This document shows, piece by piece, positions 10,146-17,573 of a stretch of 64,000 nt of DNA. A program made the position numbers and the translations under genes. The notes under the pieces are model-generated. The model was not told where the DNA came from. It was given only the letters and a program-made list of their open reading frames with translations, and searched no databases. Each line of letters starts with the position of its first letter. Within the stretch, counting starts at the first letter, position 1. This stretch comes from Subtercola boreus (lineage in GTDB: Bacteria > Actinomycetota > Actinomycetes > Actinomycetales > Microbacteriaceae), in contig NZ_VFOO01000001.1 of assembly GCF_006716115.1 (NCBI RefSeq), forward strand, positions 2,294,001 through 2,358,000. Reading direction: 5' to 3'.

Positions 10146-11453
10146 GTGGCCGTCTCGGGGCGGTTCGTTCTGCTGGTCGCGATCGGCGCGGTGCCGATCG
10201 TGCTGCTCGGGCAGGCCTACGGCCTCGCGTTCGAAGCGCTCGGCGGGTGGCTGCTGCTCGCGGTTGTGCTCGGCGTCGTCGACCTGGTGCTCGCGGGGTC
10301 GCCACGGCGCATCGGTGTCGAACGCGACCTGCCGCTCCGGGTCCGTCTCGGCCAGCCCGCGCAGAGCGACCTCTACCTGACGAACGACGGTCGGCGGATG
10401 CTCCGCGGAACGGTGCGCGACGCCTGGCAGCCCTCAGCCGGAGCCGTGTCGACACGCTTCGCGGTGCGGATTCCCGCCGGGGAACGCCGGCTCGTGAGCG
10501 CCGAGCTCCGCCCGTTCCGCCGAGGTGAGCGCCGGGTGGAGCAGGTGGGCATCCGTTCCTTCGGACCGCTCGGGCTCTGGGCGCGGCAGGCGAGCATCGT
10601 GGCACCCGGGCGCATCCGCGTGCTGCCGCCGTTCCATTCGCGCCGACACCTGCCCTCGCGTCTCGCCCGGCTGCGGGAACTCGACGGACGCACGAGCGTG
10701 ATGGTGCGCGGGCAGGGAACAGAGTTCGACTCGCTGCGGGAGTACGTTCGGGGCGACGACGTGCGCTCCATCGACTGGCGGGCGACGGCGCGGCGCGACG
10801 GGCTGGTCGTGCGCACGTGGCGGCCCGAGCGCGACCGGCGAGTGGTGATCGTGATCGACTCCGGGCGTACGAGCGCGGCGAGGATCGACGACGAACCACG
10901 CCTCGACACGGCGTTCGAGGCGGCACTGCTGCTGGCCGCGCTGGCGAGCCGGGCCGGCGACCGCGTCGACGTGATCGCCTGGGATCGCCGCGTGCGGGCC
11001 CGCGTTCAGGGTGCGACGGGGCCCGACCTGCTCTCCCGGATGGTCGACGTGCTCGCGCCTGTCGACCCGGAACTGCTCGAGACCGACTGGTCGGCCGTAC
11101 CCGCCCGGGTGCGCGAGATCACGAACCAGCGCGCGCTGGTCGTGCTGCTGACGTCCCTCGAGACGCCCGGTTCCTCCCGGGGCCTCCTCGCCGTGCTGCC
11201 GCAGCTGACCCAGCGGCACACCGTGCTGGTCGCGTCGGTCACCGATCGTTCCACCTTCGACCTCGTCGGCCAGCGCGCCGACCTCGAGCAGATCTACGCG
11301 GCGGCGGCCGCCGAGCGGGCACTGCTGGATGTCGCGCGGGTCTCGGCCGCGGCCCGCCAGCAGGGCGCGGAGGTCGTCACAGGCTCGCCCGCCGACCTGC
11401 CGCCTGCGGTCGCGGACCGGTACCTCGCGCTGAAGGCGGCCGGCCGGCTCTGA
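10146..11453 (+). CDS. DUF58 domain protein
   Basis: 435 residues from GTG at 10146. Two membrane helices near the N-terminus (about 5-45) are followed by a beta-rich region and the DUF58 signature RGQGTEFDSLREYVRGDD and SIDWRATAR at about 190-220. Next comes a von Willebrand A-like fold (VVIVIDSGRTS, residues about 235-245, with the DxS start of a MIDAS site). DUF58 proteins pair with MoxR ATPases. A 20-codon frame (10084-10146) bridges the MoxR stop and this start: its ATG overlaps the MoxR TGA, and its TAG overlaps this GTG (TAGTG). That could couple translation. The gene converges on the SpoIIM gene with only 19 nt between stops. Confidence 0.9.
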   Translation: MAVSGRFVLLVAIGAVPIVLLGQAYGLAFEALGGWLLLAVVLGVVDLVLAGSPRRIGVERDLPLRVRLGQPAQSDLYLTNDGRRMLRGTVRDAWQPSAGAVSTRFAVRIPAGERRLVSAELRPFRRGERRVEQVGIRSFGPLGLWARQASIVAPGRIRVLPPFHSRRHLPSRLARLRELDGRTSVMVRGQGTEFDSLREYVRGDDVRSIDWRATARRDGLVVRTWRPERDRRVVIVIDSGRTSAARIDDEPRLDTAFEAALLLAALASRAGDRVDVIAWDRRVRARVQGATGPDLLSRMVDVLAPVDPELLETDWSAVPARVREITNQRALVVLLTSLETPGSSRGLLAVLPQLTQRHTVLVASVTDRSTFDLVGQRADLEQIYAAAAAERALLDVARVSAAARQQGAEVVTGSPADLPPAVADRYLALKAAGRL

Positions 11454-11472
11454 CCCAGGGAGCCGACGCGGG

Positions 11473-12468
11473 TCAGGTCGCGACGAGGCGCTGGGCTCCC
11501 CGGTCGAACTCTTCGAGGTCACCGGTCTCGCCCGCGCGGTGGGCCCGCCCGCCGACCCACAGCATGTAGAAGAGGAACGCCCCGAGCGCCACCGCCCCGA
11601 TGGCCAGCTTCACCGGCCAGGGCAGCGGCGACGGCGTGACGAAGCCCTCGATGATTCCGGAGATGAGCAACACGAAGACGAGCCCCACCGCGACGGTGAA
11701 CAGCGCGCGGCCGTCCTCTGCGAGAGCCTGGGCGCGGGTGCGGGCGCCCGGCGCGATCCAGGCCCAGAAGATGCGGAGGCCCGCGGCAGCGGCCACGAAG
11801 ATCGCCGTCAGTTCGAGCATCCCGTGCGGCAGGATGAACTGGAAGAACACGTCTGCATGCCCGAAGTGGAAGAGCACTGCCGCGTTCACCCCGAGATTCA
11901 GGGCATTCTGCAGCAACAGGTAGGGAACGTACACACCGACGATGCCGAATGCCACGCACTGGGCCGCGAGCCAGGCGTTGTTCGTCCACACCTGGCCCGT
12001 GAACGAGGCGGACGGGTTCTCGGAGTAGTAGCCGACGAAGTCCTGCTCGGCGATCTTCTGCAGGTCGGCGTCGCTGCCGAAGTTCGCGAGCACGCGCGGG
12101 TCGTTCAGCGCCCAGATCGCGTAGAGCGAGCTGACGACGACGGTCACGAGGGCGACGGTGAGCACGATCCAGCGCAGCCGGTAGAGCGCCGCGGGCAGCT
12201 GCCAGGCGAAGAACGCCGGCACCTGCCGGAGCGCGTTGCCGCTCGATGCGGTGAACCGGAGGCGCGCCCGCGAGAGTGCCACCGAGAGGCGGTCGCCCGC
12301 GACCGTGGATCCGGCCGCCGTCTTCAGCGCGGAGAGGTCGGTCGCACCGGACTGGTACCGCTCGATCAACTCGTCGGCGTCGGAGCCCGAGAACGTGCGG
12401 CGTCGACCGAGGTCATCGAGGCGATCCCAGTCGGCTCGATGGGCGGCAGTGTAGGCGTCGAGGTCCAT
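11473..12468 (-). CDS. SpoIIM domain membrane protein
   Basis: 331 residues. A cytoplasmic N-terminus (about 1-95, with the typical opening MDLDAY..AH...W..L) is followed by about six membrane helices carrying the stage II sporulation protein M family signature (FGHADVFFQFILPHGMLEL and the following AAGLRI). In non-sporulating actinobacteria these proteins are encoded with RDD-family proteins and MoxR/DUF58 modules; the molecular role is unknown. The start codon lies back-to-back with the RDD gene: only 17 nt separate the two ATGs. A TATCAT box (minus strand, 12477-12482) ends 8 nt before this ATG, so the mRNA is probably leaderless and the promoter lies inside the neighbouring gene's 5' region. 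Confidence 0.9.
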   Translation of the reverse strand: MDLDAYTAAHRADWDRLDDLGRRRTFSGSDADELIERYQSGATDLSALKTAAGSTVAGDRLSVALSRARLRFTASSGNALRQVPAFFAWQLPAALYRLRWIVLTVALVTVVVSSLYAIWALNDPRVLANFGSDADLQKIAEQDFVGYYSENPSASFTGQVWTNNAWLAAQCVAFGIVGVYVPYLLLQNALNLGVNAAVLFHFGHADVFFQFILPHGMLELTAIFVAAAAGLRIFWAWIAPGARTRAQALAEDGRALFTVAVGLVFVLLISGIIEGFVTPSPLPWPVKLAIGAVALGAFLFYMLWVGGRAHRAGETGDLEEFDRGAQRLVAT

Positions 12469-12485
12469 CTGCTTAGATGATAGCC

Positions 12486-13349
12486 ATGGCAGCGCCGAAC
12501 CTCGCCCCCGTGCAGCGGGCGAACTCGCTCGAATACGATGACGAACTGCTCGTCACCGGCGAGGCCGTCGCGCTCGATGTGCGTCCGGCGAGCTTCATCC
12601 TGCGGGCGGCGGGCACCATGATCGACGTGCTGTTGTCGGTACTCCTGATCGTGCTGACCGGCGTGCTGACCAGCATCTGGCAGTCGGCGACGGGTGCGGA
12701 TGATGCGATCTCCCAGGCGATCATCCTGTCGAGCGTGGTCTTCGCTGTCGTGGTGGTGCCGACTGTCGTCGAGACGCTCAGCCGCGGCCGTTCCCTCGGC
12801 AAACTGGTGATCGGTGCGCGGGTGGTGCGGGACGACGGCGGATCCACGTCCCTCCGGCACGCCCTCATCCGCTCGCTGACCGGCGTACTGGAGATCTACG
12901 GCACGTTCGGCGGGCTCGCCATCCTGGTGTCGCTGCTGAACCCGCGCGCCAAGCGGCTCGGCGACCTGCTGGCCGGCACCTACAGCCAGCACGAGCGGGT
13001 GCCGCAGCTGGTGTCGCACGCCCAGCCGCTGCCGCCGGGGCTCACCGCGTGGGCCGCCGTCGCAGATGTCGCACGGATGCCCGATCGGCTCTCTCGGCGC
13101 ATCGCGCAGTACCTCGCGGAGGCGCCGCGCATGGTTCCGGATGCCCGAGCTCGCCACGCGGCGCAGCTCGCCGCCGAGGCGGCCCCGTTCGTGTCGCCCC
13201 TCCCACCGGTGCCGCCCGAGGTGCTGCTGCTCGGGATCGCGGCGCTGCGGCGGGAGCGCGAAGCGCGGGGTCTCGCGCTGGAGGCGTCGCGACTCGCGCG
13301 GCTCGCGCCGGCCCTGACGGGCCTGCCGCACGGGTTCCCCGAGCGCTGA
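12486..13349 (+). CDS. RDD family membrane protein
   Basis: 287 residues from ATG at 12486 (an in-frame ATG at 12477 would add three residues). The RDD domain covers about 28-165, with Arg40 and Asp47 in ILRAAGTMIDVLL, a second helix at about 76-97, GRSLGKLVIGARVVR, and a third helix followed by NPRAKRLGDLLAGT. The C-terminal 120 residues are a Pro/Ala/Arg-rich cytoplasmic tail. RDD proteins are small membrane proteins of mostly unknown, perhaps transport-related, function. The gene is divergent to SpoIIM. TTAGAT (12473-12478) lies 7 nt before the ATG, which supports this start and a leaderless transcript. Confidence 0.88.
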   Translation: MAAPNLAPVQRANSLEYDDELLVTGEAVALDVRPASFILRAAGTMIDVLLSVLLIVLTGVLTSIWQSATGADDAISQAIILSSVVFAVVVVPTVVETLSRGRSLGKLVIGARVVRDDGGSTSLRHALIRSLTGVLEIYGTFGGLAILVSLLNPRAKRLGDLLAGTYSQHERVPQLVSHAQPLPPGLTAWAAVADVARMPDRLSRRIAQYLAEAPRMVPDARARHAAQLAAEAAPFVSPLPPVPPEVLLLGIAALRREREARGLALEASRLARLAPALTGLPHGFPER

Positions 13350-13372
13350 ACCCCGATTTATTGATGCGACAT

Positions 13373-13407
13373 TTGCTCAACAACTGTCACTTGCGTTATG
13401 GTGACAC
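13373..13407 (+). promoter_or_regulatory. Promoter of the beta-propeller protein with a symmetric element
   Basis: A -35-like TTGCTC (13373-13378) and -10-like TATGGT (13397-13402) are 18 nt apart, and the ATG follows 5 nt later, so the transcript would be leaderless. TGTCAC (13385-13390) and GTGACA (13401-13406) form an inverted repeat that brackets the -10 box and could be an operator. The segment is visibly richer in A and T than its surroundings. Confidence 0.5.
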
Positions 13408-14973
13408 ATGCTCACCTCACCGAAGAAGAACGCCGCTACACTGAAGGCCGGACTGGTCCTGTGCGCATTGGCACTGACGGCCGTCCTCCCCTCGAACTCC
13501 GCACTCGCGGCAACCACCGCTGTCATCGTTGGCGGCATACCGGTCAGTGTCGCTGTAAACCCGAGCAATCACCGCGTGATCGTAGCGGACAGCCTCCTGA
13601 CGCTCGTCACGATCTTCGATGGGTCTGAAGCGGCACCCACGCGCATGTCTCTCAACGTCGGAGCGTTCCCCTCCGGAGTGGCCGTCGATCCGGGAACGCA
13701 ACTGGCGTTCGTCACCCTTCCTGCGAAGGACCAGGTTGCCGTCGTCGACCTCGGGGCCACGACCCCGGTACTCCTGCGCACCATCTCAGTCGGCGCGGCA
13801 CCCAACTCGGTGGCCGTCGACCCGATCCTGCACACGGTGTATGTGGCGAACAATGGGTCGTCGAGCGTCTCGAAGTTCGTCGGCGACGACATGACGCCCA
13901 CTGTCTCCACGATCGGCGTCGGTTCGAAGCCCGAAGGCATCGCCGTCGACACGACAAACCACACGGTGTTCGTCGCCAGCCAGAGCACGAGCACCATCGC
14001 ACGGTTCAGCGGGAGCGATGCGACACCGACCGTCACAACGATCACCGGCGCCACGAATGCCGGCGCTCTTGCTGTCGACAGTGCGAGGGGACAGGCCTAC
14101 GTCGTAGACGGTGCGGACGACAGGGTCTTCCGTTTCAGCACACTGTCCCTCTCACCGACGCTCACGCCGATCAGCGTGACAGGAACGCCCGCCGGAGTTC
14201 TTGTCGATGCTGAATCGGGTCAGCTCTATGTCACGACGCGAAGCACGAACAGTCTTGTTCATTTCGATGCAACCGCGACCGCGACCGGCACACCGACGAT
14301 GACAACGGAGGCGGTCGGGGGGAACCCGAGTGTCATAGCCATCGACACTTCGCTGGCCAGCCGCACGGTCTACGTCAACAACCGCGGGGGCAGCTCGGTG
14401 AGCCGCCTGGACGGAGCGCTCCCCGTCGCCCCTGTCCTGACCTCAGGTGCACCACCCGCCGCAACTGTCGGCACGCCATACAACTTCGTGTTCACTGCGA
14501 CGGGACGTCCGGCCCCGGTCTTCACGTCATCACTTCCGGTAGGTGGAGACTTCTCAGTCCGCGACGACGGGACCCTGTCGGGAACCCCGACTACGGCTGG
14601 CCCGGTCACCTTCGGGCTCACGGTCCTCAACGGCGTGGCACCAATCGTGCTCACCATGGTCACCATTCAGGTGAATGCCGCCCCGACCCCAACGCCTACA
14701 CCAACACCGACACCGACGACTGGTCCGACCTCGACTCCGACACCGACAGGCACGGGCGGAGCGGGAGCCGGCGGATCGGGCTCTGGCGAGTCAGGCACGG
14801 GCGGGGGCGGAATCGGAAACGGAGCAGGTGGTGGCCCGTCGAACGGCGGAGGGCTGGCGCACACCGGGCAGTCGATCGACGCGTCGGCACCGATCGGAGT
14901 CGCCGGGCTTGTGCTGGTCGCTGCGGGCGCAGCACTCGCTATGAATCTCCGCGGGAAGGCCAAGCGCCGCTGA
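13408..14973 (+). CDS. Sortase-anchored YVTN-type beta-propeller surface protein
   Basis: 521 residues. A signal peptide (1-35, ending NSALA) is followed by about six YVTN-like beta-propeller blades (40-350) with repeats such as GVAVDP..QLAFVT, SVAVDP..HTVYVANNGSSSVS and GIAVDTTNHTVFVAS. After that come a putative Ig-like domain (about 350-430, GTPYNFVFTATG and GTLSGTPTTAGPVTFGLTV), a Thr-Pro linker, a Gly-rich linker and a wall-sorting signal: LAHTG at 483-487, a hydrophobic helix, and the basic tail RGKAKRR. LAXTG is the recognition motif of class E sortases of high-GC actinobacteria. No sortase gene lies in the window. The ligand is unknown. A strong hairpin follows at 15009-15061. Confidence 0.9.
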   Translation: MLTSPKKNAATLKAGLVLCALALTAVLPSNSALAATTAVIVGGIPVSVAVNPSNHRVIVADSLLTLVTIFDGSEAAPTRMSLNVGAFPSGVAVDPGTQLAFVTLPAKDQVAVVDLGATTPVLLRTISVGAAPNSVAVDPILHTVYVANNGSSSVSKFVGDDMTPTVSTIGVGSKPEGIAVDTTNHTVFVASQSTSTIARFSGSDATPTVTTITGATNAGALAVDSARGQAYVVDGADDRVFRFSTLSLSPTLTPISVTGTPAGVLVDAESGQLYVTTRSTNSLVHFDATATATGTPTMTTEAVGGNPSVIAIDTSLASRTVYVNNRGGSSVSRLDGALPVAPVLTSGAPPAATVGTPYNFVFTATGRPAPVFTSSLPVGGDFSVRDDGTLSGTPTTAGPVTFGLTVLNGVAPIVLTMVTIQVNAAPTPTPTPTPTPTTGPTSTPTPTGTGGAGAGGSGSGESGTGGGGIGNGAGGGPSNGGGLAHTGQSIDASAPIGVAGLVLVAAGAALAMNLRGKAKRR

Positions 14974-15008
14974 ACAGCCTCGCCCACCCCGAAGCCTGAA
15001 ACAGAGAA

Positions 15009-15061
15009 GAGGACGTGGGCCCCGGTGAGTGCAATTCGCACTCTTCGGGGCCCACGTCCTC
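15009..15061. terminator. Bidirectional terminator hairpin
   Basis: A perfect 15-bp stem (15009-15023 with 15047-15061) encloses a second 6-bp stem (15027-15032 with 15038-15043). It lies between the convergent beta-propeller and ahcY genes. There is no long T-run, as is common in actinobacteria. Confidence 0.8.
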
Positions 15062-15103
15062 GTTCACGTCAGGCCGGAAAGGCCGGTTCCGCAGGACGTA
15101 GCT

Positions 15104-15205
15104 GCCGCGCGATCAGTAGCGGTAGTGGTCGACTTTGTAGGCGCGACGCGCAAGCGTCGCGTGACCCGCCGCGCGATCAGTAGCGGTAGTGGTCGACCTT
15201 GTAGG
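15104..15205. repeat. Duplicated 3' end of ahcY
   Basis: Bases 15168-15205 hold the last codons and stop of ahcY. Bases 15104-15141 repeat them with 37 of 38 identities, just downstream of the gene. On the minus strand both copies read YKVDHYRY and stop. Between them is a perfect 8-bp GC hairpin with a GCAA loop (15142-15149 / 15154-15161). The extra copy is not attached to any open frame. Confidence 0.88.
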
Positions 15206-16700
15206 GGCCATCGACGGGCACGCCGATGTAGGCGGCCTGAGAGGGGGTCAGCACGGTGAGCTCCACGCCGAGGGCGTCGAGGTGGAGGCGGGCGACCTTC
15301 TCGTCAAGGATCTTCGGCAGCACGTACACGCCGACGGGGTAGTTCTCCGGCGAACCGAACAGCTCGATCTGCGCGAGCACCTGGTTCGTGAACGAGTTGC
15401 TCATCACGAAGCTGGGGTGACCAGTGGCGTTGCCGAGGTTCATCAGGCGACCCTCGGAGAGAACGAGCACCGAGCGACCGTTCGGCAGGCGCCACTCGTG
15501 CACCTGCGGCTTGATCTCGACCTTCTCCGCACCGGCGACACGCTCGAGCCCGGCGATGTCGATCTCGTCGTCGAAGTGTCCGACGTTCGAGACGATGGCG
15601 AGGTTCTTCATGCCGAGGATGTGGTCGACCGTGATCACGTGCTGGTTGCCGGTGGTGGTGACGAAGATGTCGACGGTGTCGAGCACCGACTCGATGCGGG
15701 CGACCTGGAAACCGTCCATCGCGGCCTGGAGGGCGTTGATAGGGTCGATCTCGCTGACGATCACGCGGGCGCCCTGGCCTTTGAGCGCTTCGGCAGAACC
15801 CTTGCCGACGTCGCCGTAGCCGACGACGAAGACGACCTTGCCGCCGATCAGGACGTCGGTGGCACGGTTGAGGCCGTCGGGCAGCGAGTGCCGGATGCCG
15901 TACTTGTTGTCGAACTTCGACTTCGTGACCGAGTCGTTGACGTTGATGGCCGGGAATCGCAATTCGCCGGCGGCCGCGAGCTCGTAGAGGCGGTGCACGC
16001 CGGTGGTGGTCTCCTCTGTGACGCCGCGGATGTCGGCCGCGATGGTGGTCCACCGGTCGCCCGACGAAGCCAGCGAGCGACGCAGCAGGTCGAGCACGAC
16101 CGTGTATTCGTACGTGTCGGTCGGCAGAGCATCCGGAACCGCACCGGCCAACTCGAACTCACGGCCTTTGTGCACCAGCATCGTGGCGTCACCACCGTCG
16201 TCGAGGATCATGTTCGGGCCGGTGAAGGTGTCGCCGGCGGCGGCGGCCTCGGCGCTCCAGTCGAAGGCCTGGTTGGTGCACCACCAGTACTCTTCGAGGG
16301 TCTCACCCTTCCAGGCGAACACGGGCACGCCGGCGGGAGCGGCGGGTGTTCCCGTGCGGCCGACGACGATCGCGGCGGCCGCTTCGTCCTGCGTCGAGAA
16401 GATGTTGCAGCTCACCCAGCGCACCTGGGCACCGAGGTCGACAAGCGTCTCGATGAGAACGGCGGTCTGCACGGTCATGTGGAGCGAGCCCATGATGCGG
16501 GCACCCGCGAGCGGCTGAGAGTCGGCGAACTCCGAGCGGAGGGCCATCAGCCCGGGCATCTCGTTCTCGGCGAGGCGGATCTGGTGGCGGCCGGCCTCGG
16601 CGAGTGACAGGTCGCGCACCTTGAACGGGAGCGCGGTGACTGCCGGGGAGGCAGCGGCAGGCGAGGCAGCGGCGGGCGCAACAGTGGGAGCAGAAGTCAT
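15177..16700 (-). CDS. ahcY: Adenosylhomocysteinase (S-adenosyl-L-homocysteine hydrolase)
   Basis: 507 residues. The enzyme reversibly splits S-adenosylhomocysteine into adenosine and homocysteine, recycling the product of SAM-dependent methylation in the cytosol. Visible family features are the substrate-domain segments [31 protein letters not shown] and [13 protein letters not shown] (catalytic Lys and Asp), the NAD-binding [21 protein letters not shown], and the C-terminal DHYRY that closes the NAD pocket. A 22-residue Ala-rich N-terminal extension is unusual. The ATG at 16700 is used; a GATAAT box (minus strand of 16707-16712) lies 6 nt upstream, so the mRNA is probably leaderless. I looked for and did not find an SAH riboswitch upstream. 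Confidence 0.97.
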   Translation of the reverse strand: MTSAPTVAPAAASPAAASPAVTALPFKVRDLSLAEAGRHQIRLAENEMPGLMALRSEFADSQPLAGARIMGSLHMTVQTAVLIETLVDLGAQVRWVSCNIFSTQDEAAAAIVVGRTGTPAAPAGVPVFAWKGETLEEYWWCTNQAFDWSAEAAAAGDTFTGPNMILDDGGDATMLVHKGREFELAGAVPDALPTDTYEYTVVLDLLRRSLASSGDRWTTIAADIRGVTEETTTGVHRLYELAAAGELRFPAINVNDSVTKSKFDNKYGIRHSLPDGLNRATDVLIGGKVVFVVGYGDVGKGSAEALKGQGARVIVSEIDPINALQAAMDGFQVARIESVLDTVDIFVTTTGNQHVITVDHILGMKNLAIVSNVGHFDDEIDIAGLERVAGAEKVEIKPQVHEWRLPNGRSVLVLSEGRLMNLGNATGHPSFVMSNSFTNQVLAQIELFGSPENYPVGVYVLPKILDEKVARLHLDALGVELTVLTPSQAAYIGVPVDGPYKVDHYRY

Positions 16701-16793
16701 GCCCCCATTATCGCCTGCAACCCTGTGCGCCGCCCGATCTGCGCAGGGCTTGCGCATTGGATGTCGCAAGGTCACGCCCGAGGTTCTACTGCG

Positions 16794-16808
16794 CCGCCCG
16801 CAGGGCGG
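16794..16808 (-). terminator. Hairpin after DUF3499 gene
   Basis: CCGCCC (16794-16799) pairs with GGGCGG (16803-16808) around a 3-nt loop, just downstream of the DUF3499 stop and upstream of the ahcY promoter. It is GC-only and has no T-run. Confidence 0.45.
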
Positions 16809-16817
16809 GTCCTATAT

Positions 16818-17030
16818 TCAGTACTCGTTGCCCACGGACACGTACCGCACGACCTGCCAGCCGCGTGGCGCGGACATGGATCGCGTGTGCCGCACGCACA
16901 GGTCGTAGCTGCCCGGCTCGTGTTCGAGGCTGAGCGGACCGAGCACGGCCATCGAGTCGGCGTAGACGTAGGTCAGCGTCGAGACGGGCTCGCTCTCGCA
17001 GGCCACCCGAGAGCAGGTTCTGGTGTTCAT
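16818..17030 (-). CDS. DUF3499 family protein
   Basis: 70 residues. It matches the short actinobacterial DUF3499 family: RTCSRVACESEP, LTYVYADSMAVLGPL, YDLCVRHTRS and APRGWQVVR. The paired cysteines (CSRVAC and C..H) suggest a small metal-binding fold. The function is unknown. In mycobacteria the homolog (Rv3258c) sits between manB and the Rv3259/whiB2 genes; here the gene downstream is ahcY, and manB is not present. The start at 17030 is the ATG that gives the family N-terminus. The gene is divergent to the Rv3259-like gene at 17092. Confidence 0.88.
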   Translation of the reverse strand: MNTRTCSRVACESEPVSTLTYVYADSMAVLGPLSLEHEPGSYDLCVRHTRSMSAPRGWQVVRYVSVGNEY

Positions 17031-17091
17031 CCCTGCCAGAGTAAGCCGCAAGCCGCCACGGGCGTGGGGTGCCGCGCCGTAAGCTGGTGTC

Positions 17092-17532
17092 ATGCCACGT
17101 TCACGGCGCTCCGGTTCAGCGAAGACCTCCACGGCCCGATTCCGCAATCGTCACGGCCGTACCCTCCGCTCGTCGGTGACCGGGCCGCACCTTCCTCCGC
17201 TCCGCACGCGCATCGACCTGTTCGAGATGACGGTCGCGTCGACGGCCGACTACCTGAAGGGGGTCTGGCCCGAGGAGCTGGCAGATGTGAGGTTCGAGAT
17301 CGGAGCGATCCCGCTCGGGATGCCGGCCGAGGGCGCACCCGTGGCACGCTGGAGTGTGATCGGGCGGCGCATCATCCTCTTCCGCCTGCCGATCCAGCGC
17401 ATGTCGAAGCTGCACCGTGACGACGAACTGCACAAGCGGATGGTGATCGAGAGCTGCGTCTTCCGGGCCGTCGCCGAACTGCTTGGGAAAGACCCGTGGG
17501 ACCTGGCACCCGACAGGTTCCGGCACTTCTAG
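17092..17532 (+). CDS. Metallopeptidase-fold family protein (Rv3259-like)
   Basis: 146 residues: a basic N-terminal tail of about 35 residues, then a compact alpha/beta domain (PLRTRIDLFEMTVASTADYL, VRFEIGAIPLG, RRIILFRLPIQRM, ELLGKDPWDLAPDRF) like the actinobacterial proteins annotated as metallopeptidase family (Pfam Zincin_1). The zinc motif HEXXH expected of an active enzyme is not present: the matching helix reads MVIESCVFRAVAELLG. Proteolytic activity is therefore doubtful. The gene stands beside DUF3499, DUF5719 and whiB as in other actinobacteria. TAAGCT (17080-17085) lies exactly 6 nt before the ATG, indicating a leaderless mRNA. Confidence 0.82.
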   Translation: MPRSRRSGSAKTSTARFRNRHGRTLRSSVTGPHLPPLRTRIDLFEMTVASTADYLKGVWPEELADVRFEIGAIPLGMPAEGAPVARWSVIGRRIILFRLPIQRMSKLHRDDELHKRMVIESCVFRAVAELLGKDPWDLAPDRFRHF

Positions 17533-17573
17533 GCACGCACCGGGCTAGCACCGGCGCGACCGCACCGAGCGGG

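Noticed and set aside
15189-16607. 472-residue open frame opposite ahcY
   Set aside because: It is a mirror of a highly conserved gene and shows no protein family features.
16701-16817. SAH riboswitch upstream of ahcY
   Set aside because: The 117-nt gap has a terminator-like hairpin and a -10 box 6 nt from the ATG. That leaves no room for a leader RNA, and no riboswitch core was seen.
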